Shown: positions 1-10,861, counted from the stretch's first letter. The stretch is 64,000 bases of DNA from Atriophallophorus winterbourni (GCA_013407085.1 JACCGJ010023536.1:49044-113043); one strand, 5' to 3'. The notes: generated by a model from the sequence alone, not told the origin. Numbers and translations: made by a program.

Positions 1-756
1 TAGGATCACTCTGATGGGGTGATTTCCGGTATCGACTTAAAAGAATTATAGCTGAGGGTTTTATGGGAACAAGGTTCATTATGTCACATAGTCTGCTGCA
101 TTCGGCTAAATCGTGCTTTATCCTGTCGTCGAACAGTGCATCATTTGTTTCAGGAACGGTAGTGCAAATTAAGCTGAGACTATGTCTTCTTCATAGGACC
201 ACCAGCAGGCTGCACCGGTGATGGTCGATGAGGTGTCTCACTGTTGACTGTATTCATTTTAATCTTTAAATTCACAGCAGATGCTCTCTTACGCGACTTA
301 TTAACGAAATCATCTCTATTGCTCCTTTGTTGTCGCATTGAATCACCACTAATCATCAAAGATGCACCACTAACCAAAGTTGACTTTTGTGGTGTTTTAT
401 CGGCGTTTTCTTTATCGCTGATTTCGGCTACAGGCAATGATGCATGCAAAACCTGTTCATTCGCGATTAGCAATTTCAACAAGCTGTAAACTTTGCTCTA
501 GAGCAGACATTCGTTTTTCAATTTCTTATTCAAAATCTTTAGATTTCTCTAAAGCGACTGCTGGCATTGCACTACAAACGGTGTCTTTAGTGTTGTGTCG
601 AACGCCTTCATTGGATTGTCTACAGTTAATACAAACATAACAGAGAGATGGATGTTTCTCGTCGTTCACATGCCGCACAGTCATCAGTCAAATTATTATC
701 ACATGACGCGTGTTGGCGGAACCCGCAATAACACATTTAACTGAAACGCTATCACT
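1..756 (-). pseudogene. CR1-B ORF1 fragment (runs off left edge)
   Basis: Reverse-strand piece of the first ORF of a CR1-type non-LTR retrotransposon. A 100-codon open frame at 482-180 carries the lysine/arginine-rich linker (RKRASAVNLKIKMN), and the rest continues in other frames. It matches the plus-strand ORF1 of the longer CR1-B copy near 17.6-18.34 kb almost throughout. Near 660-740 the frame encodes the second half of the PHD-like zinc finger (RQHASCDNN, then an AC pair). ORF1 proteins of this type bind nucleic acid and accompany the element RNA. The piece is broken by frameshifts and stops and is truncated on its 5' side near 756, so it is a dead copy. The family match is seen directly; the function is from family knowledge. 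Confidence 0.8.
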
Positions 757-1935
757 ATAGGTGATTATGAGCTATTCCTTTTGCATGAACGAATATTTAA
801 TACATTTTGGTATTTGTTAAGCTATTAGCTTTACGTTCCTATGAATTAAAGTATTTGTATTTTAAATCTATACTACGCTGTTAAAAGTTTTCCCATTAAG
901 ACATCCTAATCCCAAAGGATTTCAGCGAGAAATGCATTTTAAAATATCAATTTTTCCACGTTTACATGCGTGTTTGAAATTATTCTATGGAATATTTAAA
1001 TTTTGCTATAACAATCTTTTAAAGGTAAAAGACTTGAGATAAATCTTAATTTTGGTACATACAATAAACATTCACGGCAAAAATTCAGACCAAACTGACA
1101 ACAGTTTCACCAACTGCATAAACTGCCCTCAAATCAAAGTACATAAGACGAATCATATGGACCACGATATATTTGGACTATAATATAATATACCTCCAAC
1201 CTTGGCTTGCATACTTTGATTTTCATATTTCCATTTCTATAATTAATAGTCGAGGTTAACTCATGAAATATGAAAACATTGCCAATTTGAAAATAAATTT
1301 GTTAATAATTTGGATTAGATGTGTAAATGAAGCCCATAAGCATGCACTAATCAACTGAAAACTGTAAAATTCAGTGGCGATTTTTCAACACCGAATTATG
1401 AACTACTTTGTGTGCTTACTAATTAATCATTTTCTTTTTTATCGTGATGTGGCGAATATAAATGGAATTGCAATACAATATTACAAACAACGTACTGACA
1501 ATATCAAAGTAGCACAAAAAATAAAGCGTCAGTTTTAGAACTATTATTTTAGTTTTTCCTGTAAAATCAATTTGTAATAACTTGAATCCCTGTACAGCTT
1601 CACTTGATTTAATGATGAATTACATTAATTTGATGGAACACGGATTTATGTTATGTCTTCATTTTGAAAAATAATAAAATATTGGCCAGAATAGCTAGAG
1701 ATCAGTATTAAAATTTAAATAATCAAATCAAATAAACGTTTTTCTGTGTATCGAATAAAAGCGATTATTTAGAGTGATAAGTAATTATATATATGACTGA
1801 TAAGACGATAACAACAACTAAAATTTTTAGCATTATTTGCATACCCGATATTAATTCTGTTAAGTGATAAAAAGATTGGCTGTTTCACGATAATAACACT
1901 CATGAGGTATTGCAATTGTTACCAAAGGAAATTAA

Positions 1936-1972
<37 letters not shown>

Positions 1973-2083
1973 CACCTGCGGTAACTTTGTTTACCGAATC
2001 ATTGATGTCCTCGCTACTCCAAGTTCAATTACAAACAACTGACATATAATAATAATATTCATAATATGATTACTTCAAACGAT
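757..2083. other. AT-rich stretch without a gene
   Basis: I see no coding frame, RNA gene or recognisable repeat here apart from the AT dinucleotide run at 1939-1970. Base composition is strongly AT-rich with stops in all frames. Confidence 0.6.
1939..1970. repeat. (AT)n microsatellite
   Basis: Uninterrupted AT dinucleotide run of about 32 bases, ending just before ttcacctgcg. Confidence 0.95.
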
Positions 2084-2578
2084 GAACTAAGAACTAAGAT
2101 TGTTTTATGGTAGAAAATGTAGTAAGGTTAGCAATAACCACAGGATGACAGGTATATGTAGTAAAATTGCAAATTCTCCCAAAAATCAATAAGGACATTC
2201 ACATACCGCATGGTTTGACATATAATAATCTAGTTTAGAAGCGAAAACCGCAACAGATTCCGAGCGTGTGTTTTCTTCAGGCAAAAAGTTCCGACTGGAA
2301 CAAATTCTTACCGAGGAACAACTACGACGAATATCCAATCTAGAATGCGGAATGCTGAGAGCCTTTAAATGTTTTCATGTTAGGGTAAGACTATTTGGCT
2401 TTAGCAAGTGTTAAAGGGAATGAATGAATGCCAACAGGAATTAACTCCGTAGACGTCTTTGGGTACAATCATATATATTTTTTATCGTTCGCTCTTTGAG
2501 AGTCACATTTATTTAGCAGGACACCAAATTTGTCGCACGATGATAAGTCCTGTCAAGTCGTTTGATATACTTCGAATT
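2084..2578 (-). mobile_element. CR1-C 3'-end fragment
   Basis: A 5'-truncated CR1 copy on the reverse strand. It begins with a decayed 7-mer tail (gaactaagaactaag, the reverse of the TTCTGAG tail) and the 3' hairpin, followed by the RT C-terminal region. The same order of sequence occurs in the CR1-C copies at 59.6-60.1 kb and 40.2-40.37 kb. No open frame survives. It ends abruptly near 2578, where a plus-strand CR1-A piece starts, so the two are separate insertions or were joined by deletion. Confidence 0.75.
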
Positions 2579-2580
2579 AG

Positions 2581-3433
2581 GCGGCCATGAATGATATGTC
2601 ATTCAACATACAGAAATGTAAGATGCTCCATCTTGGCAAGAATGTTCCTTGGACATATCGGTTGGGAACTGAAAACATAGCATGGAGCTCGTTAGAAAAA
2701 AAGATCTTGGACTATGGATTAGCGGTAACCTGAAGAGCACAGTGCACTGCCAGAATATATATCGACGGGCCAACAGATTGTTATGTATCGTTCGAAGAAT
2801 ATTTGGAAGATTCTCCCTGGTAACGTTACCAAGTATAATGAATGTCTACCTTCGCCCTACGATGGAGTATGCGGTCGAGGTCTGGGCTCCTTAACTGCGA
2901 AAAGATATTGCTCTCTTCGATAAAATCTATCATAGAGCAACAACGTTAGTGATGGGTCTTCGCAATGTTCCGTATACCGAAAGACTGCGACGTCTGGGTC
3001 TATGTGACTTTACACAAAGGAGGATACGACGCGATATTATTCTGACCTATGAAATTGTGTCTACTGAAGGATATCCACTAAAACACTTGCTTGATGCATG
3101 TGATGAAAAAGTAACACGCGGACATACATTATCCCTTTACGTCCCAAGTTCCTGTATTGATTGTCGGCACCATTTTTTCGCCATACGTGCTATATTTCTT
3201 TGGAATTCCCTACCCCAACTTGTGGTGGACTCTCCTTGCCTGGTGGCGTTTAAAGTGAAATTGGACTTACATATGCAAAAGAATAACATTCGTGAGCCTT
3301 ACATTTGATATTCTCTATTGCTTTTATACTATTGCATTTTTCATGTTTTATTAATACCGTAACCCTATGGTGTTGTAAAGTAATAACTTTTTTAACCATA
3401 AATCTTTGAATTTGAATTTAAATTTGAATTTGG
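2581..3433 (+). mobile_element. CR1-A 3' fragment with RT C-terminal remnant
   Basis: A 5'-truncated copy covering the last third of ORF2 and the 3' UTR. Frames at 2682-2894 and 2949-3308 encode the region after the RT fingers and palm: IFGRF, then the tyrosine-centred YLRPTMEYAVEVWAP block, then LCDFTQRRIRRD and FLWNSLP. A stop interrupts the two frames at 2895 (WAP followed by TAA). The 3' end has the conserved terminal hairpin at 3366-3400 and a tail of TTTGAAT-like 7-mers to about 3433. No catalytic RT motif is present, so this is a dead fragment. The identical arrangement is seen in the A copies at 6.2-10.8 kb and 28.8-32.6 kb. Confidence 0.85.
3366..3400 (+). other. CR1-A 3'-terminal hairpin
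   Basis: Outer stem TATGGT (3366-3371) pairs with ACCATA (3395-3400). Inner stem AAAGT (3377-3381) pairs with ACTTT (3386-3390) around a four-base loop. It lies just before the 7-mer tail. The same fold with different inner-stem bases occurs in CR1-C, D and E copies. It probably marks the RNA 3' end for the element's own RT (inference). Confidence 0.65.
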
Positions 3434-5533
3434 AACTCTTTGTCCTAATATATCATTTGTGCATCAAGGCTGAACTTGTTCAAGGCTGAACTTGGCAAGT
3501 ATATTTTGACTAAATCCAACCTCGCACGTGATTACACGTGCTGACGTTCCATATTGATAAAACATTTGTGTTGTTTTTATGCAGTCCCTATATATTTAGT
3601 CTGTGGTTACTGTAATTTATTTGCTATTTGGACCACTGAAACTTTGAATTACTTTGCATTGAATTACATGCTATGCATTTCGTTAACTTCGAACCATATG
3701 TATTGCTTGTATTTGCGATTGACAGCAAGACCAAAGGTAACCATAGTAACCATAGTAATATAAAAATGCTGTCGATGTTGAAATTAACGGAATGCCTAAA
3801 CATGAGCGTTCTCTTTCAAAGAATGTAATTCTCTTATTCTTTACTATTTTTTTAAATAGCAGCCGAAAATAATTAAAAAATTCGTAGAAACTTTTGGATT
3901 GTTTAATTTGAAAACTGGATGATGTATGGATGGTTATACAAATATTTCCGGAAATAAATCACTGTATAATATCATGAATATTTTGATTGAAAATAGTTCC
4001 TTTGCGCAAACAGAGAAATGTAACTTGATTTTGAAAAGACACACAGTTACACCAGTCAACCAACAATGAAAACATGATTCGATCTAAAATGCTTTGAAAC
4101 ATAGAAATCATAGTGGTGCTGCCTTGAAGTCACTGTTAGTTTGTGTTCCAACTGCTTAAGCACAGGGTAAATTCCAGTCATTCAGTCTAGACACTTATAA
4201 AAGTTATTCGTTTAGTTTTTTAGTTACAGACTGGGATATCGCAAGTAGAACAAGCGGAGCAGGTGTGACTCTTTTATTCAACCGGAAGAATGTCTCGATT
4301 TGAACTGGTAGGTTAATTAAAGTATATTTGTCTAGACATCAGTAGACGCGAAATGAGTATAAACTGACTGGGGTCATTCAGCCACGTATAAATCTGGAAA
4401 ATAGGCACACTGACACAACACATCACAACCGGTTTCTGTCTGTTGATTTTCAAAATATGGAGACAGTAAGAATATTTTTACTGCTTTTTATTAAGTTTTG
4501 AATTATAAATGAAACTGTTGACGTTATATTCAGTTCAGGAGCAACATTCAAAAGCTGAATTTGTTATCTCATTGCGGTGTATGCCAGTGGCTTGCTGATT
4601 ACCGGTAATAATTAGATTTATATCCAAGAGTCGTGATGCAAATGAGGTGTTCAACATATTAGCCCTATTAACTTCGAGTTCAATGTATGACCCTTACCTA
4701 TCCATTATTAATGCTCGATATTCATAATCTTATTATTACCAAATAGCAATACTCCAGTTTGGTTGCGTGTAGTTTGATCTGTTATCGAAATTCTGCATGC
4801 GAATTTACAGCTGATACAAATTACGAAAAATTACAATTTTGTTGTAATGAAGAGGTTTTTAACCGAAAACGATGATTTGGTAGAGATGTTGATTATGTAT
4901 TGTATATTGTTCTCAGGAATACAACCGATTAATCTCCGTAGAAAAACCTTGCGGCAATAAGGTCGATCGAAGTTAAATAAAGAACATCGTAATCTAGGTT
5001 GAAAAATTGCTTCTAAGAATCACGAATTTGGTTAACTTGAAATACAAATTCGTTTTTCGCAAAAACATCATTAAAGCTTAACGTTGTTCGGCTGAGATCT
5101 TATTTCGAAATATAATAATAGAAGAGAATCGCAGATGGATAATCGATATCAAAGAAATTAAACTATTATTTATGAAATCAATTTAATTAATAATTTAATT
5201 GCAACGTTTTGAGAGTAAAATCCCGGGTTTATATGTTTTACTATTGTAAGGGATTCTTATAAGCGAATAAAAAGCACAATACGCATCCGTTATATGATGC
5301 ACATCAAAATATCCAACGTTATGGTATGACCATACTTACCATCGATTTGATGTTGTAGTGATTCTTTCAATGCTGTCCGATTAAAAATATTGTTTTCAGA
5401 ATGAAGCAAGATTAAACTTTATTTTAGTGAACCTAGACTGATAAACGTATTCACCAGACATTCAAAAAGCCGATGTTTTATATGTAGCGGACTATGGGGT
5501 GACACGTTGTGGAGCTACTCGACGTTTAGTTAT
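3434..5533. other. AT-rich stretch without a gene
   Basis: No supported gene. One decayed hammerhead-repeat remnant lies at 4412-4475; otherwise I see nothing identifiable. Short open frames here have no recognisable domains. Confidence 0.55.
4412..4475 (-). repeat. decayed hammerhead-repeat remnant
   Basis: On the reverse strand this reads CAACAGACAGAAACCGG followed by TTGTGATGTG, with the upstream tract TCTTACTGTCTCC. That matches the 3' half of the ribozyme core and the flanks of the tandem units at 14.9-15.5 kb. The CUGANGA half is destroyed. It is a single copy with no neighbouring unit visible. Confidence is limited because the match is short. Confidence 0.4.
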
Positions 5534-5688
5534 TGTAGAAAAGTCAAGATCAGAGCGACACATGTGTATTCACTACACGTCAACAAACATGTGAATCATT
5601 TATAGGAATTAGAATGCAGTGATAAATACACTGACAGCTACTGCGTTCTGATTGGACAATGAGTATTCATGCTGACAGCCACTCCACT
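5534..5688 (-). repeat. LTR (downstream) of gag-only element copy 1
   Basis: 155 bp, starting TGTAG on the plus strand (the LTR end ...CTACA in element orientation). The opposite end reads CCACTCCACT, where copy 2 has CCACTCCACA, so one terminal base is mutated. The purine-rich tract GGAAGG abuts it in element orientation. Confidence 0.85.
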
Positions 5689-6164
5689 TCCTTCCGTTTT
5701 TCAAATGAACTTACGTACTGTGCAGTTGCGCAAATTTATTTCGTTTGGAGGCTCTAGATCTCTTTCATGTTTGATCGGCTCATCGGCATCTTGGACGCGA
5801 CAATTAAACTTATATCGTTCAAATGTATCGCTCACTTGACCGGGGCAATATTCTACAGGCTTCGCGAAGATTGTTTCCCAGTCGTCTGCGTCTTCGTTCT
5901 CATCAAAGGTGAAACACTAAATGAACTTCTTAGCCTGTTCACCAAGTGCATTCCTCAGCGTCACCATTTGATACACTTTATCGGTATTTGTCAGTTTCGC
6001 CAATGTCCGAAACTCGCTAAACTGTTCCTTCCACAGTTTCCATCTCTCTGCCAATCCTTCATCAACTTCAATTGTGAGTGTTGCCCGTGGTCGAACATTA
6101 AAGCCGCTAAAACGGTCGTTGTCCGTTCTATCCGACGTTTTCTCGTCGATCACCCTCGTCAGAG
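5689..6164 (-). pseudogene. gag remnant of copy 1
   Basis: Reverse-strand gag-like frame. It shares the WKLWKEQFSEFRT and YQMVTLRNALGEQA motifs with the intact gag of copy 2, a pattern resembling Ty3/gypsy-type Gag capsid proteins of animals. An in-frame TAG falls after the KKFI residues near 5916, and later sequence (FTFDENEDADDW) continues in the same frame. It carries one copy of the repeated block, where copy 2 has two. There is no ATG at the start: where copy 2 has ATG at the LTR/primer-site junction, this copy reads CTCTGACGAGG. No zinc knuckle is visible. Confidence 0.7.
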
Positions 6165-6240
6165 TGTAGAAAAGTCAAGATCAGAGCGACACATGTGTAT
6201 TCACTACACGTCAACAAACATGTGAATCATTCATAGGAAT
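6165..6240 (-). repeat. split LTR (first part) of copy 1
   Basis: Begins TGTAGAAAAGTCAAGATCAG like the LTR at 5534 and matches it to ...TAGGAAT at 6240. There a CR1 tail (caagattcaag repeats) interrupts it. The missing half resumes near 10787. Confidence 0.85.
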
Positions 6241-6792
6241 CAAGATTCAAGATTCAAGATTCAAGGATTTATGGTTAAAAAAGTCAATACTTAACAACAC
6301 CAGAGGATTACGGTATGAATAAAACAATAGTATAAAAGCAAATGAGCATATCAAATGTAAGGCTCACGAATGATGTTCGTTTGCCTGTGCCAGTCCAATT
6401 TCACTATAAAAATAGCCAAGCACGGAGAGTCCACCACAAGCAAGTGTTTTAGTGGATGTCCTTCGGTAGACACAATTATATAGGTCAGAATAATATCGCG
6501 TCGTATCCTCCTTTGGGTAAAGTCACATAGACCCAGACGTCGCAGTCTTTCGATATACGGAACATTGCAAAGACTCATCACTAACTTTGTTGCTCTATGA
6601 TAGATTTTATCGAAGAGAGCAATATCTTCTCGCAGCCAAGGAGCCCAGACTTCAACTGCATACTCCATCGTAGAGCGAAGTTAGACATTCATTATCCTTG
6701 GTAACGTTACCAGGGAGAATCTTCCAAATATTCTTCGAACGATACCTAACAATCTGTTGGCCCGTCGATATATATTCTGGCAGTGCACTGTG

Positions 6793-6946
6793 TGTGGAGT
6801 GGCTGTCAGTATGAATACTCATTGTCCAATCAGAATGCAGTAGCTGTCAGTGTGTCTATCTCTGTATTGTAATTCCCATGATGATCCATATGTTTGTTGA
6901 CGTGTAGTAAATACACATGTGTCGCTCTGATCTTGACTTCTCTACA
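6793..6946 (+). repeat. 5' LTR of gag-only element copy 2
   Basis: 154 bp, TG...CA termini, closely similar to the 3' LTR at 7642-7795 and to the two LTRs of copy 1. Contains the AT-flanked tract ctctgtattgtaattccc, but no clear TATA box or polyadenylation signal can be assigned by eye. Confidence 0.9.
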
Positions 6947-7629
6947 TGGTGACGAGGGTAATCGACGAGAAACCGTCGGATAGAACTGACAACGCCCGTT
7001 TTAGCAGTTTTAATGTTAGACTACCAGCAACACTCACAATGAAAGGTTATAAAGGATTGGCAGAGAAATGGAAACTGTTGAAGGACCAATTTAGCGAAAT
7101 TCGGACGATGGCGAATCTGACGATTACCGATAAAGCGTATCAAATGGTGACGCTGAGGAATGCGCTTGGTGAACAGGCGACGAATTTCATTAGGTGTTTC
7201 ACTTTTGACGAAAACGAAGACGCAGACGACTGGGAAACAATCTTCGCGAAGCTCGAAGAACATTGCCTCGGGCAAGTAAACGAGAGATGGAAACTGTGGA
7301 AGCAACAGTTTAGCGACTTTCGGACGTTGGCGAATCTGACGATTACCGATAAAGCGTATCAAATGGTGACGCTGAGAAATGCACTTGGTGAACAGGCGAC
7401 GAACTTCATACAGTCTTTCACCTTTGATGAGAACGAAGACGCAGACGACTGGGAAACAGTTTTCTCGAAGCTCGAAGAATATTGCCCCGTTCAAGGGAAA
7501 GATACATTTGAACGATATAAATTAAACTGTCGCGTCCAAGATGCCGATGAGCCGATCAAACATGAAAGAGATCCAGAGCTGCCAAACGAAATAAATTTGC
7601 GCAACCGCATTGTACGTAATTTCATTTGA
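6946..7629 (+). CDS. Gag-like protein of miniature LTR element, internally duplicated
   Basis: A 227-codon uninterrupted frame. The ATG straddles the boundary: its A is the last base of the 5' LTR and TG begins the primer-binding site. Residues about 39-111 and 112-184 are a tandem duplication with a 73-residue offset; each block has a W-K-L motif, then ITDKAYQMVTLRNALGEQA, then FDENEDADDWET. The unduplicated version is seen in copy 1. The pattern resembles the capsid part of Ty3/gypsy-type Gag (WKxxxxQF...LRxxxGE...F). No CCHC zinc knuckle, protease or RT follows; the frame ends 12 bases before the 3' LTR. It probably forms or co-opts a particle for its RNA (inference). Confidence 0.8.
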   Translation: MVTRVIDEKPSDRTDNARFSSFNVRLPATLTMKGYKGLAEKWKLLKDQFSEIRTMANLTITDKAYQMVTLRNALGEQATNFIRCFTFDENEDADDWETIFAKLEEHCLGQVNERWKLWKQQFSDFRTLANLTITDKAYQMVTLRNALGEQATNFIQSFTFDENEDADDWETVFSKLEEYCPVQGKDTFERYKLNCRVQDADEPIKHERDPELPNEINLRNRIVRNFI

Positions 7630-7641
7630 AAAACGGAAGGA

Positions 7642-7795
7642 TGTGGAGTGGCTGACAGTATGAATAATCATTGTCCAATCAGAATTCAGTAGCTGTCAGT
7701 GTGTCAATCTCTGTATTGTAATTCCCATGATTATTCATATGTTTGTTGACGTGTAGAGAATACAGATGAGTCGCACTGATCTTGACTTTTCTACA
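7642..7795 (+). repeat. 3' LTR of gag-only element copy 2
   Basis: 154 bp, starts TGTGGAGTGGC right after the purine tract and ends CTACA, followed by the CTGTG target duplicate. Confidence 0.9.
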
Positions 7796-8987
7796 CTGTG
7801 CTCTCCGGGTTACCGCTAATCCATAGTCCAAGATCTTTTTTCTAACGAGCTCCATGCTATGTTTTCAGTTCCCAATCGATATGTCCAAGGAACATTCTTG
7901 CCAAGATAGAGCATCTTACATTTCTGTATGTTGAATGACACGTCATTCATTGCCGCCCAATTTAACACGCTGTCCAAATCCATTTGTAATTTCTCACAAT
8001 CCTCTGCAGAACTAATCGGCGTCCAAATTTTCATATCATCCGCTAACAGGACCATTTTAGAAGATATGCGGGGAGGGGGTAAATCATTTATGTACAACAG
8101 AACGAGGAGCGGGCCTAGCACAGAACCTCGTGGGACTCCACTGGTGGTTTTGAACGTTTGGGATAGCGCTCCGTTAACTTTAACTCGGAACTCGTGATCT
8201 GACCGATAGTCGCACAGCCATGAGGGAGTGGATCACATATTCCTGAACGCATCAGTTTTTGAAGAAGCAAATGATGAGTGACTCTGTCAAAAGCTTTCGA
8301 AATGTCTAGGTAACAGACATGGATGCAAGAACTTTTATCCATTTCCTTTGTCCAGCCGTCTAACGTGAGGAGAAGATTTGTGAGACAAGATTGGTGTGAC
8401 CATAATCCATGCTGAGCTGGCGAAAACAAATTATGCGATTCGAAGTGTGCAACTATTCTTTCCGAGACTATACGTTCCATGAGCTTAGCAATAACAGGTA
8501 AAAGTGTGACGGGACGATTATTTGCAGCGTCAGATCGGCAACCGCATTTGAAGATAGGTGTTATCACGCCGGACTTCCAATCTTTCGGTAAAACTCCCTT
8601 AAGTAACGAATAGTTAAACAGGCTGGAGAGCGGTTCACAAAGCTGACGGTGACCGAACCTGAGCACATCCGGTGTGATGCTATCCGCTCCTGGGGATTTT
8701 CTTACATTTAGTTTGAGCAAATGACTTGCAACAATCATTGGATTTATCGAAATATCGCACAATGTTTCGATTCCTGTTTCGATTGAATACTCAAAACGTT
8801 CCACTAAATCCTGTTGTACGAACACTTTAGAGTAGTAAAATGCTAGAGCATTTGCGGTTTCCAACGCTGTTTCAGTGCGTTTTTCACCATTCTGGATGGG
8901 AAAAATACCTGGTTTGACTTTCGCTTTCGCGTTAATGATCTTGTTAAGTAACATAGGGTTGCGTTCCATTTTTGACAGGAGCATCAA
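7796..8987 (-). pseudogene. CR1-A reverse transcriptase remnant (nested copy)
   Basis: Reverse-strand RT in two overlapping frames (8987-8115 and 8121-7816). Recognisable blocks in order: [67 protein letters not shown] (motif A) and LLADDMKIW (motif C, Leu for the usual Phe before ADD). A frameshift separates motif A from the GVPQGS-type region, and the C-terminus is displaced beyond the LTR element. RT copies element RNA into the nicked target. This one is inactive because the frame is broken, although both motif C aspartates remain. Confidence 0.85.
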
Positions 8988-9113
8988 TCGGTGCGATTCC
9001 TTATGCTCTCGAATAAGTGCAGTTACTTTGTTGCGTAATATACGGAAATGTTGCTAAGAGGTAGAAGTATTGTTGGCTTTGTGCTACACCCACGCTGCTT
9101 GCTTTAGTGCTAT

Positions 9114-9830
9114 CTACTTTTTTGTTCTGCTGCGGACAACAAAACGAAGTTTATGGACGCACCTTTTCTGAACGATCTGCGAGTTCTCGTCTATCTTCAG
9201 TTTCAGAAAACCTACAAGTTCGTTCCATTGCGAGTCAGCGGTTATACTGTCCGTCTGAAAATGCGGAATCTGCACGAGAGATTTACTTAGGGCCGATTTA
9301 TCTACCCGTCGAACCACCCTATTCGGAGTCAGCGATTGCTGAGTACTGCAAACATAGTCGAACACAAGCACTGAATGGTCGCTAAGACCCAGCGGTGCCT
9401 GGAATTCGATCACTTCCATAGATTGCTCATACGATGTTAATACCAAATCCAAGACAGAGAGGCGGTCAGAACCTCTCCTCCGGGTGCATCCGGAAACATG
9501 ATTGTATAACGGGATTGAATCTAGTACATCTCTAAATCGGTATTCTAGCGTTTGTGGGAAGTGATCGTCCCTGAGATAAAGGGCGGACAGATTAAAATCA
9601 CCCATAATAAATGTCGTTGCTTGCTGTGTGCGACTAAAGCGCTGAAGCACTTGGATCAACATTCGTTGTACGATTCCGTAGATGAAGGGGACCGGTAGAC
9701 CACACCAATAATGCAAACTTCACCAGACATCAGCGTTAAAGAGCACCAAATTGTATCATCGAGCGTGAATTCTGTCTTGTCTATTGGATGGCAATTGAGT
9801 CGGTTGTGAAGAAGGTTAGCTTTAATGGGC
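9114..9830 (-). pseudogene. CR1-A endonuclease remnant (nested copy)
   Basis: Reverse-strand AP-endonuclease-like domain (frame 9716-9114). It shows IMGDFNLSALY (catalytic Asp/Asn), DLVLTSYEQS and LSDHSVLVFDY (Ser-Asp-His). The N-terminal part, with the catalytic Asn and Glu blocks seen in the better copy at 31.4 kb, is missing or scrambled around 9720-9830: the sequence jumps from the gaattctgtcttg tract to the ORF1 end. The domain nicks target DNA to prime reverse transcription in active elements. Confidence 0.8.
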
Positions 9831-10786
9831 TAGGACCTTGCCCTTTATAGTTGGCAGACCGCGGTATCCTAAAAGCACCCAGAAGTATGGTATTTTTAAA
9901 ACCAATTGTTCCAGTTAGATATTTCTACTGTTTGTGGTCGTGCACAAACTTTTCTTGAGAAGGTACGTCAGCAGCACCTTCCGGAAAACCAAGAATTACT
10001 ATACTTCTTGGATTACGTTCTTCACTAAATTTTTGCGACGACTTTCGCTCCCACCATGGTATGTATGCATAGATACGACATGTCGTCTCTGGAACACCTC
10101 TAAGAATGTAAGCATTTAAGAGTAAGTTTTCCACGTCCTACGTAGATTGCAGCGTTATTCCTAAAAGGCGAGGATCATCCGTGTGAGAAGAATTAAGATC
10201 ACGGTTTAATCGAACTATTGATAAGGGAGTAACTGCGGCCATCCTTATCTGACTGCAGAGTTTATACCACTCAGCTAAGTCATGTTTTTGCTTAGCTTCA
10301 AACAGCGTTTCCTGCGACTCGGTCACGTTTGTACATATAACGCTAAAGTTTACACCCGCGGACTTCCTTTTTAAATCGAGTCAGTCATTTTAGAAGTGGA
10401 TTTTCTGAGTCCTTTCTCGGTTCCGTTAAGTCGAAGAGTCACTGATCACAACGAACTCTTCCCCGTTTCAGTCGCCATCTGCGCGGTTATCTGGGCAAAT
10501 GTTGACTTGCTCGAGTATGATGGATTATCTACCGGCTCTTCGGCAGCAACTTCTAAGTCGGGTAACGACGGTGCCTTTATGACTTTTATTATCAGTTCAT
10601 TCAGTTTTGTATACAGAATTCCATTCCATTTAGACGCGTCTCAATATCATATTCAGGGGTTTTCGCCGGCGAGGCTGACGGTGTTGATTTGGCCTTGCAA
10701 ATCTGACAACCATAACAGACGCCAGGACAATCATCTCCATTAATAATCAATACTAAATCCGAGGTCAGCGATTTGTCGCATTTTGC
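9831..10786 (-). pseudogene. CR1-A ORF1 remnant (nested copy)
   Basis: Reverse-strand ORF1 pieces: PHD-like finger end (AKCDKSLTSDLVLIINGDDCPGV then CYGC), a serine/proline-rich linker, LNRDLNSSHTDDPRLL, and the conserved PWWERK block. The copy begins inside the finger near 10786, so it is 5'-truncated. Frameshifts separate each block. Confidence 0.75.
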
Positions 10787-10861
10787 ATACAGAGATAAAT
10801 ACACTGACAGCTACTGCGTTCTGTTTGGACAATGAGTTTTCGTGCTGACAGCCACTCCACA
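10787..10861 (-). repeat. split LTR (second part) of copy 1
   Basis: Resumes the LTR with gataaatacactgacag and ends GCCACTCCACA at 10861, followed by the GTTAT target duplicate. Together with 6165-6240 it rebuilds one LTR. Confidence 0.85.

Larger units (their letters stand above)
6793..7795 (+). mobile_element. gag-only miniature LTR element, copy 2 (complete)
   Basis: Complete 1003-bp element with two 154-bp LTRs beginning TGTGGAG and ending CTACA. Target duplication CTGTG flanks it at 6788-6792 and 7796-7800. A putative primer-binding site TGGTGACGAGGG follows the 5' LTR directly, and a purine-rich tract (aaaaacggaagga) precedes the 3' LTR. The only gene is gag. It sits inside CR1-A, whose sequence rejoins across the duplication. 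This matches the TRIM / TR-GAG description of non-autonomous LTR elements (known mainly from plants), which would need protease, RT and integrase from a partner. Confidence 0.9.
6241..10786 (-). mobile_element. CR1-A copy nested in an LTR and itself interrupted
   Basis: Reverse-strand CR1 with its 3' tail (repeats of caagatt) at 6241 and its 5' truncation near 10786 inside the ORF1 zinc-finger region. Reading 5' to 3' it holds the ORF1 remnant (10.8-9.9 kb), endonuclease (9.7-9.1 kb), RT (9.0-7.8 kb), the 1003-bp LTR element insertion (6793-7795), then the RT C-terminus and 3' UTR. The C-terminal part (6668-6351) has lost about 40 codons between KHLL and VVDSPC compared with the copy at 2949-3308. 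All reading frames are broken. It lies wholly within the LTR of copy 1. Confidence 0.88.
5534..10861 (-). mobile_element. gag-only miniature LTR element, copy 1 (outer element of nest)
   Basis: Reverse-strand LTR retroelement. Its right-hand LTR is split by a later CR1-A insertion. The left LTR is 5534-5688; the right LTR is 6165-6240 plus about 10787-10861. Joined, the two LTRs are about the same length and clearly the same sequence. Five bases GTTAT precede the element (5529-5533) and repeat directly after it (10862-10866): a target-site duplication that supports the nested model. The internal region holds only a gag-like frame with no protease, RT or integrase. Without the CR1 the element would be about 0.8 kb. 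Confidence 0.85.

Noticed and set aside
7021..7494. 157-codon reverse frame opposite the gag gene
   Set aside because: Exact antisense of the duplicated gag; its apparent repeats are only the gag repeats read backwards.
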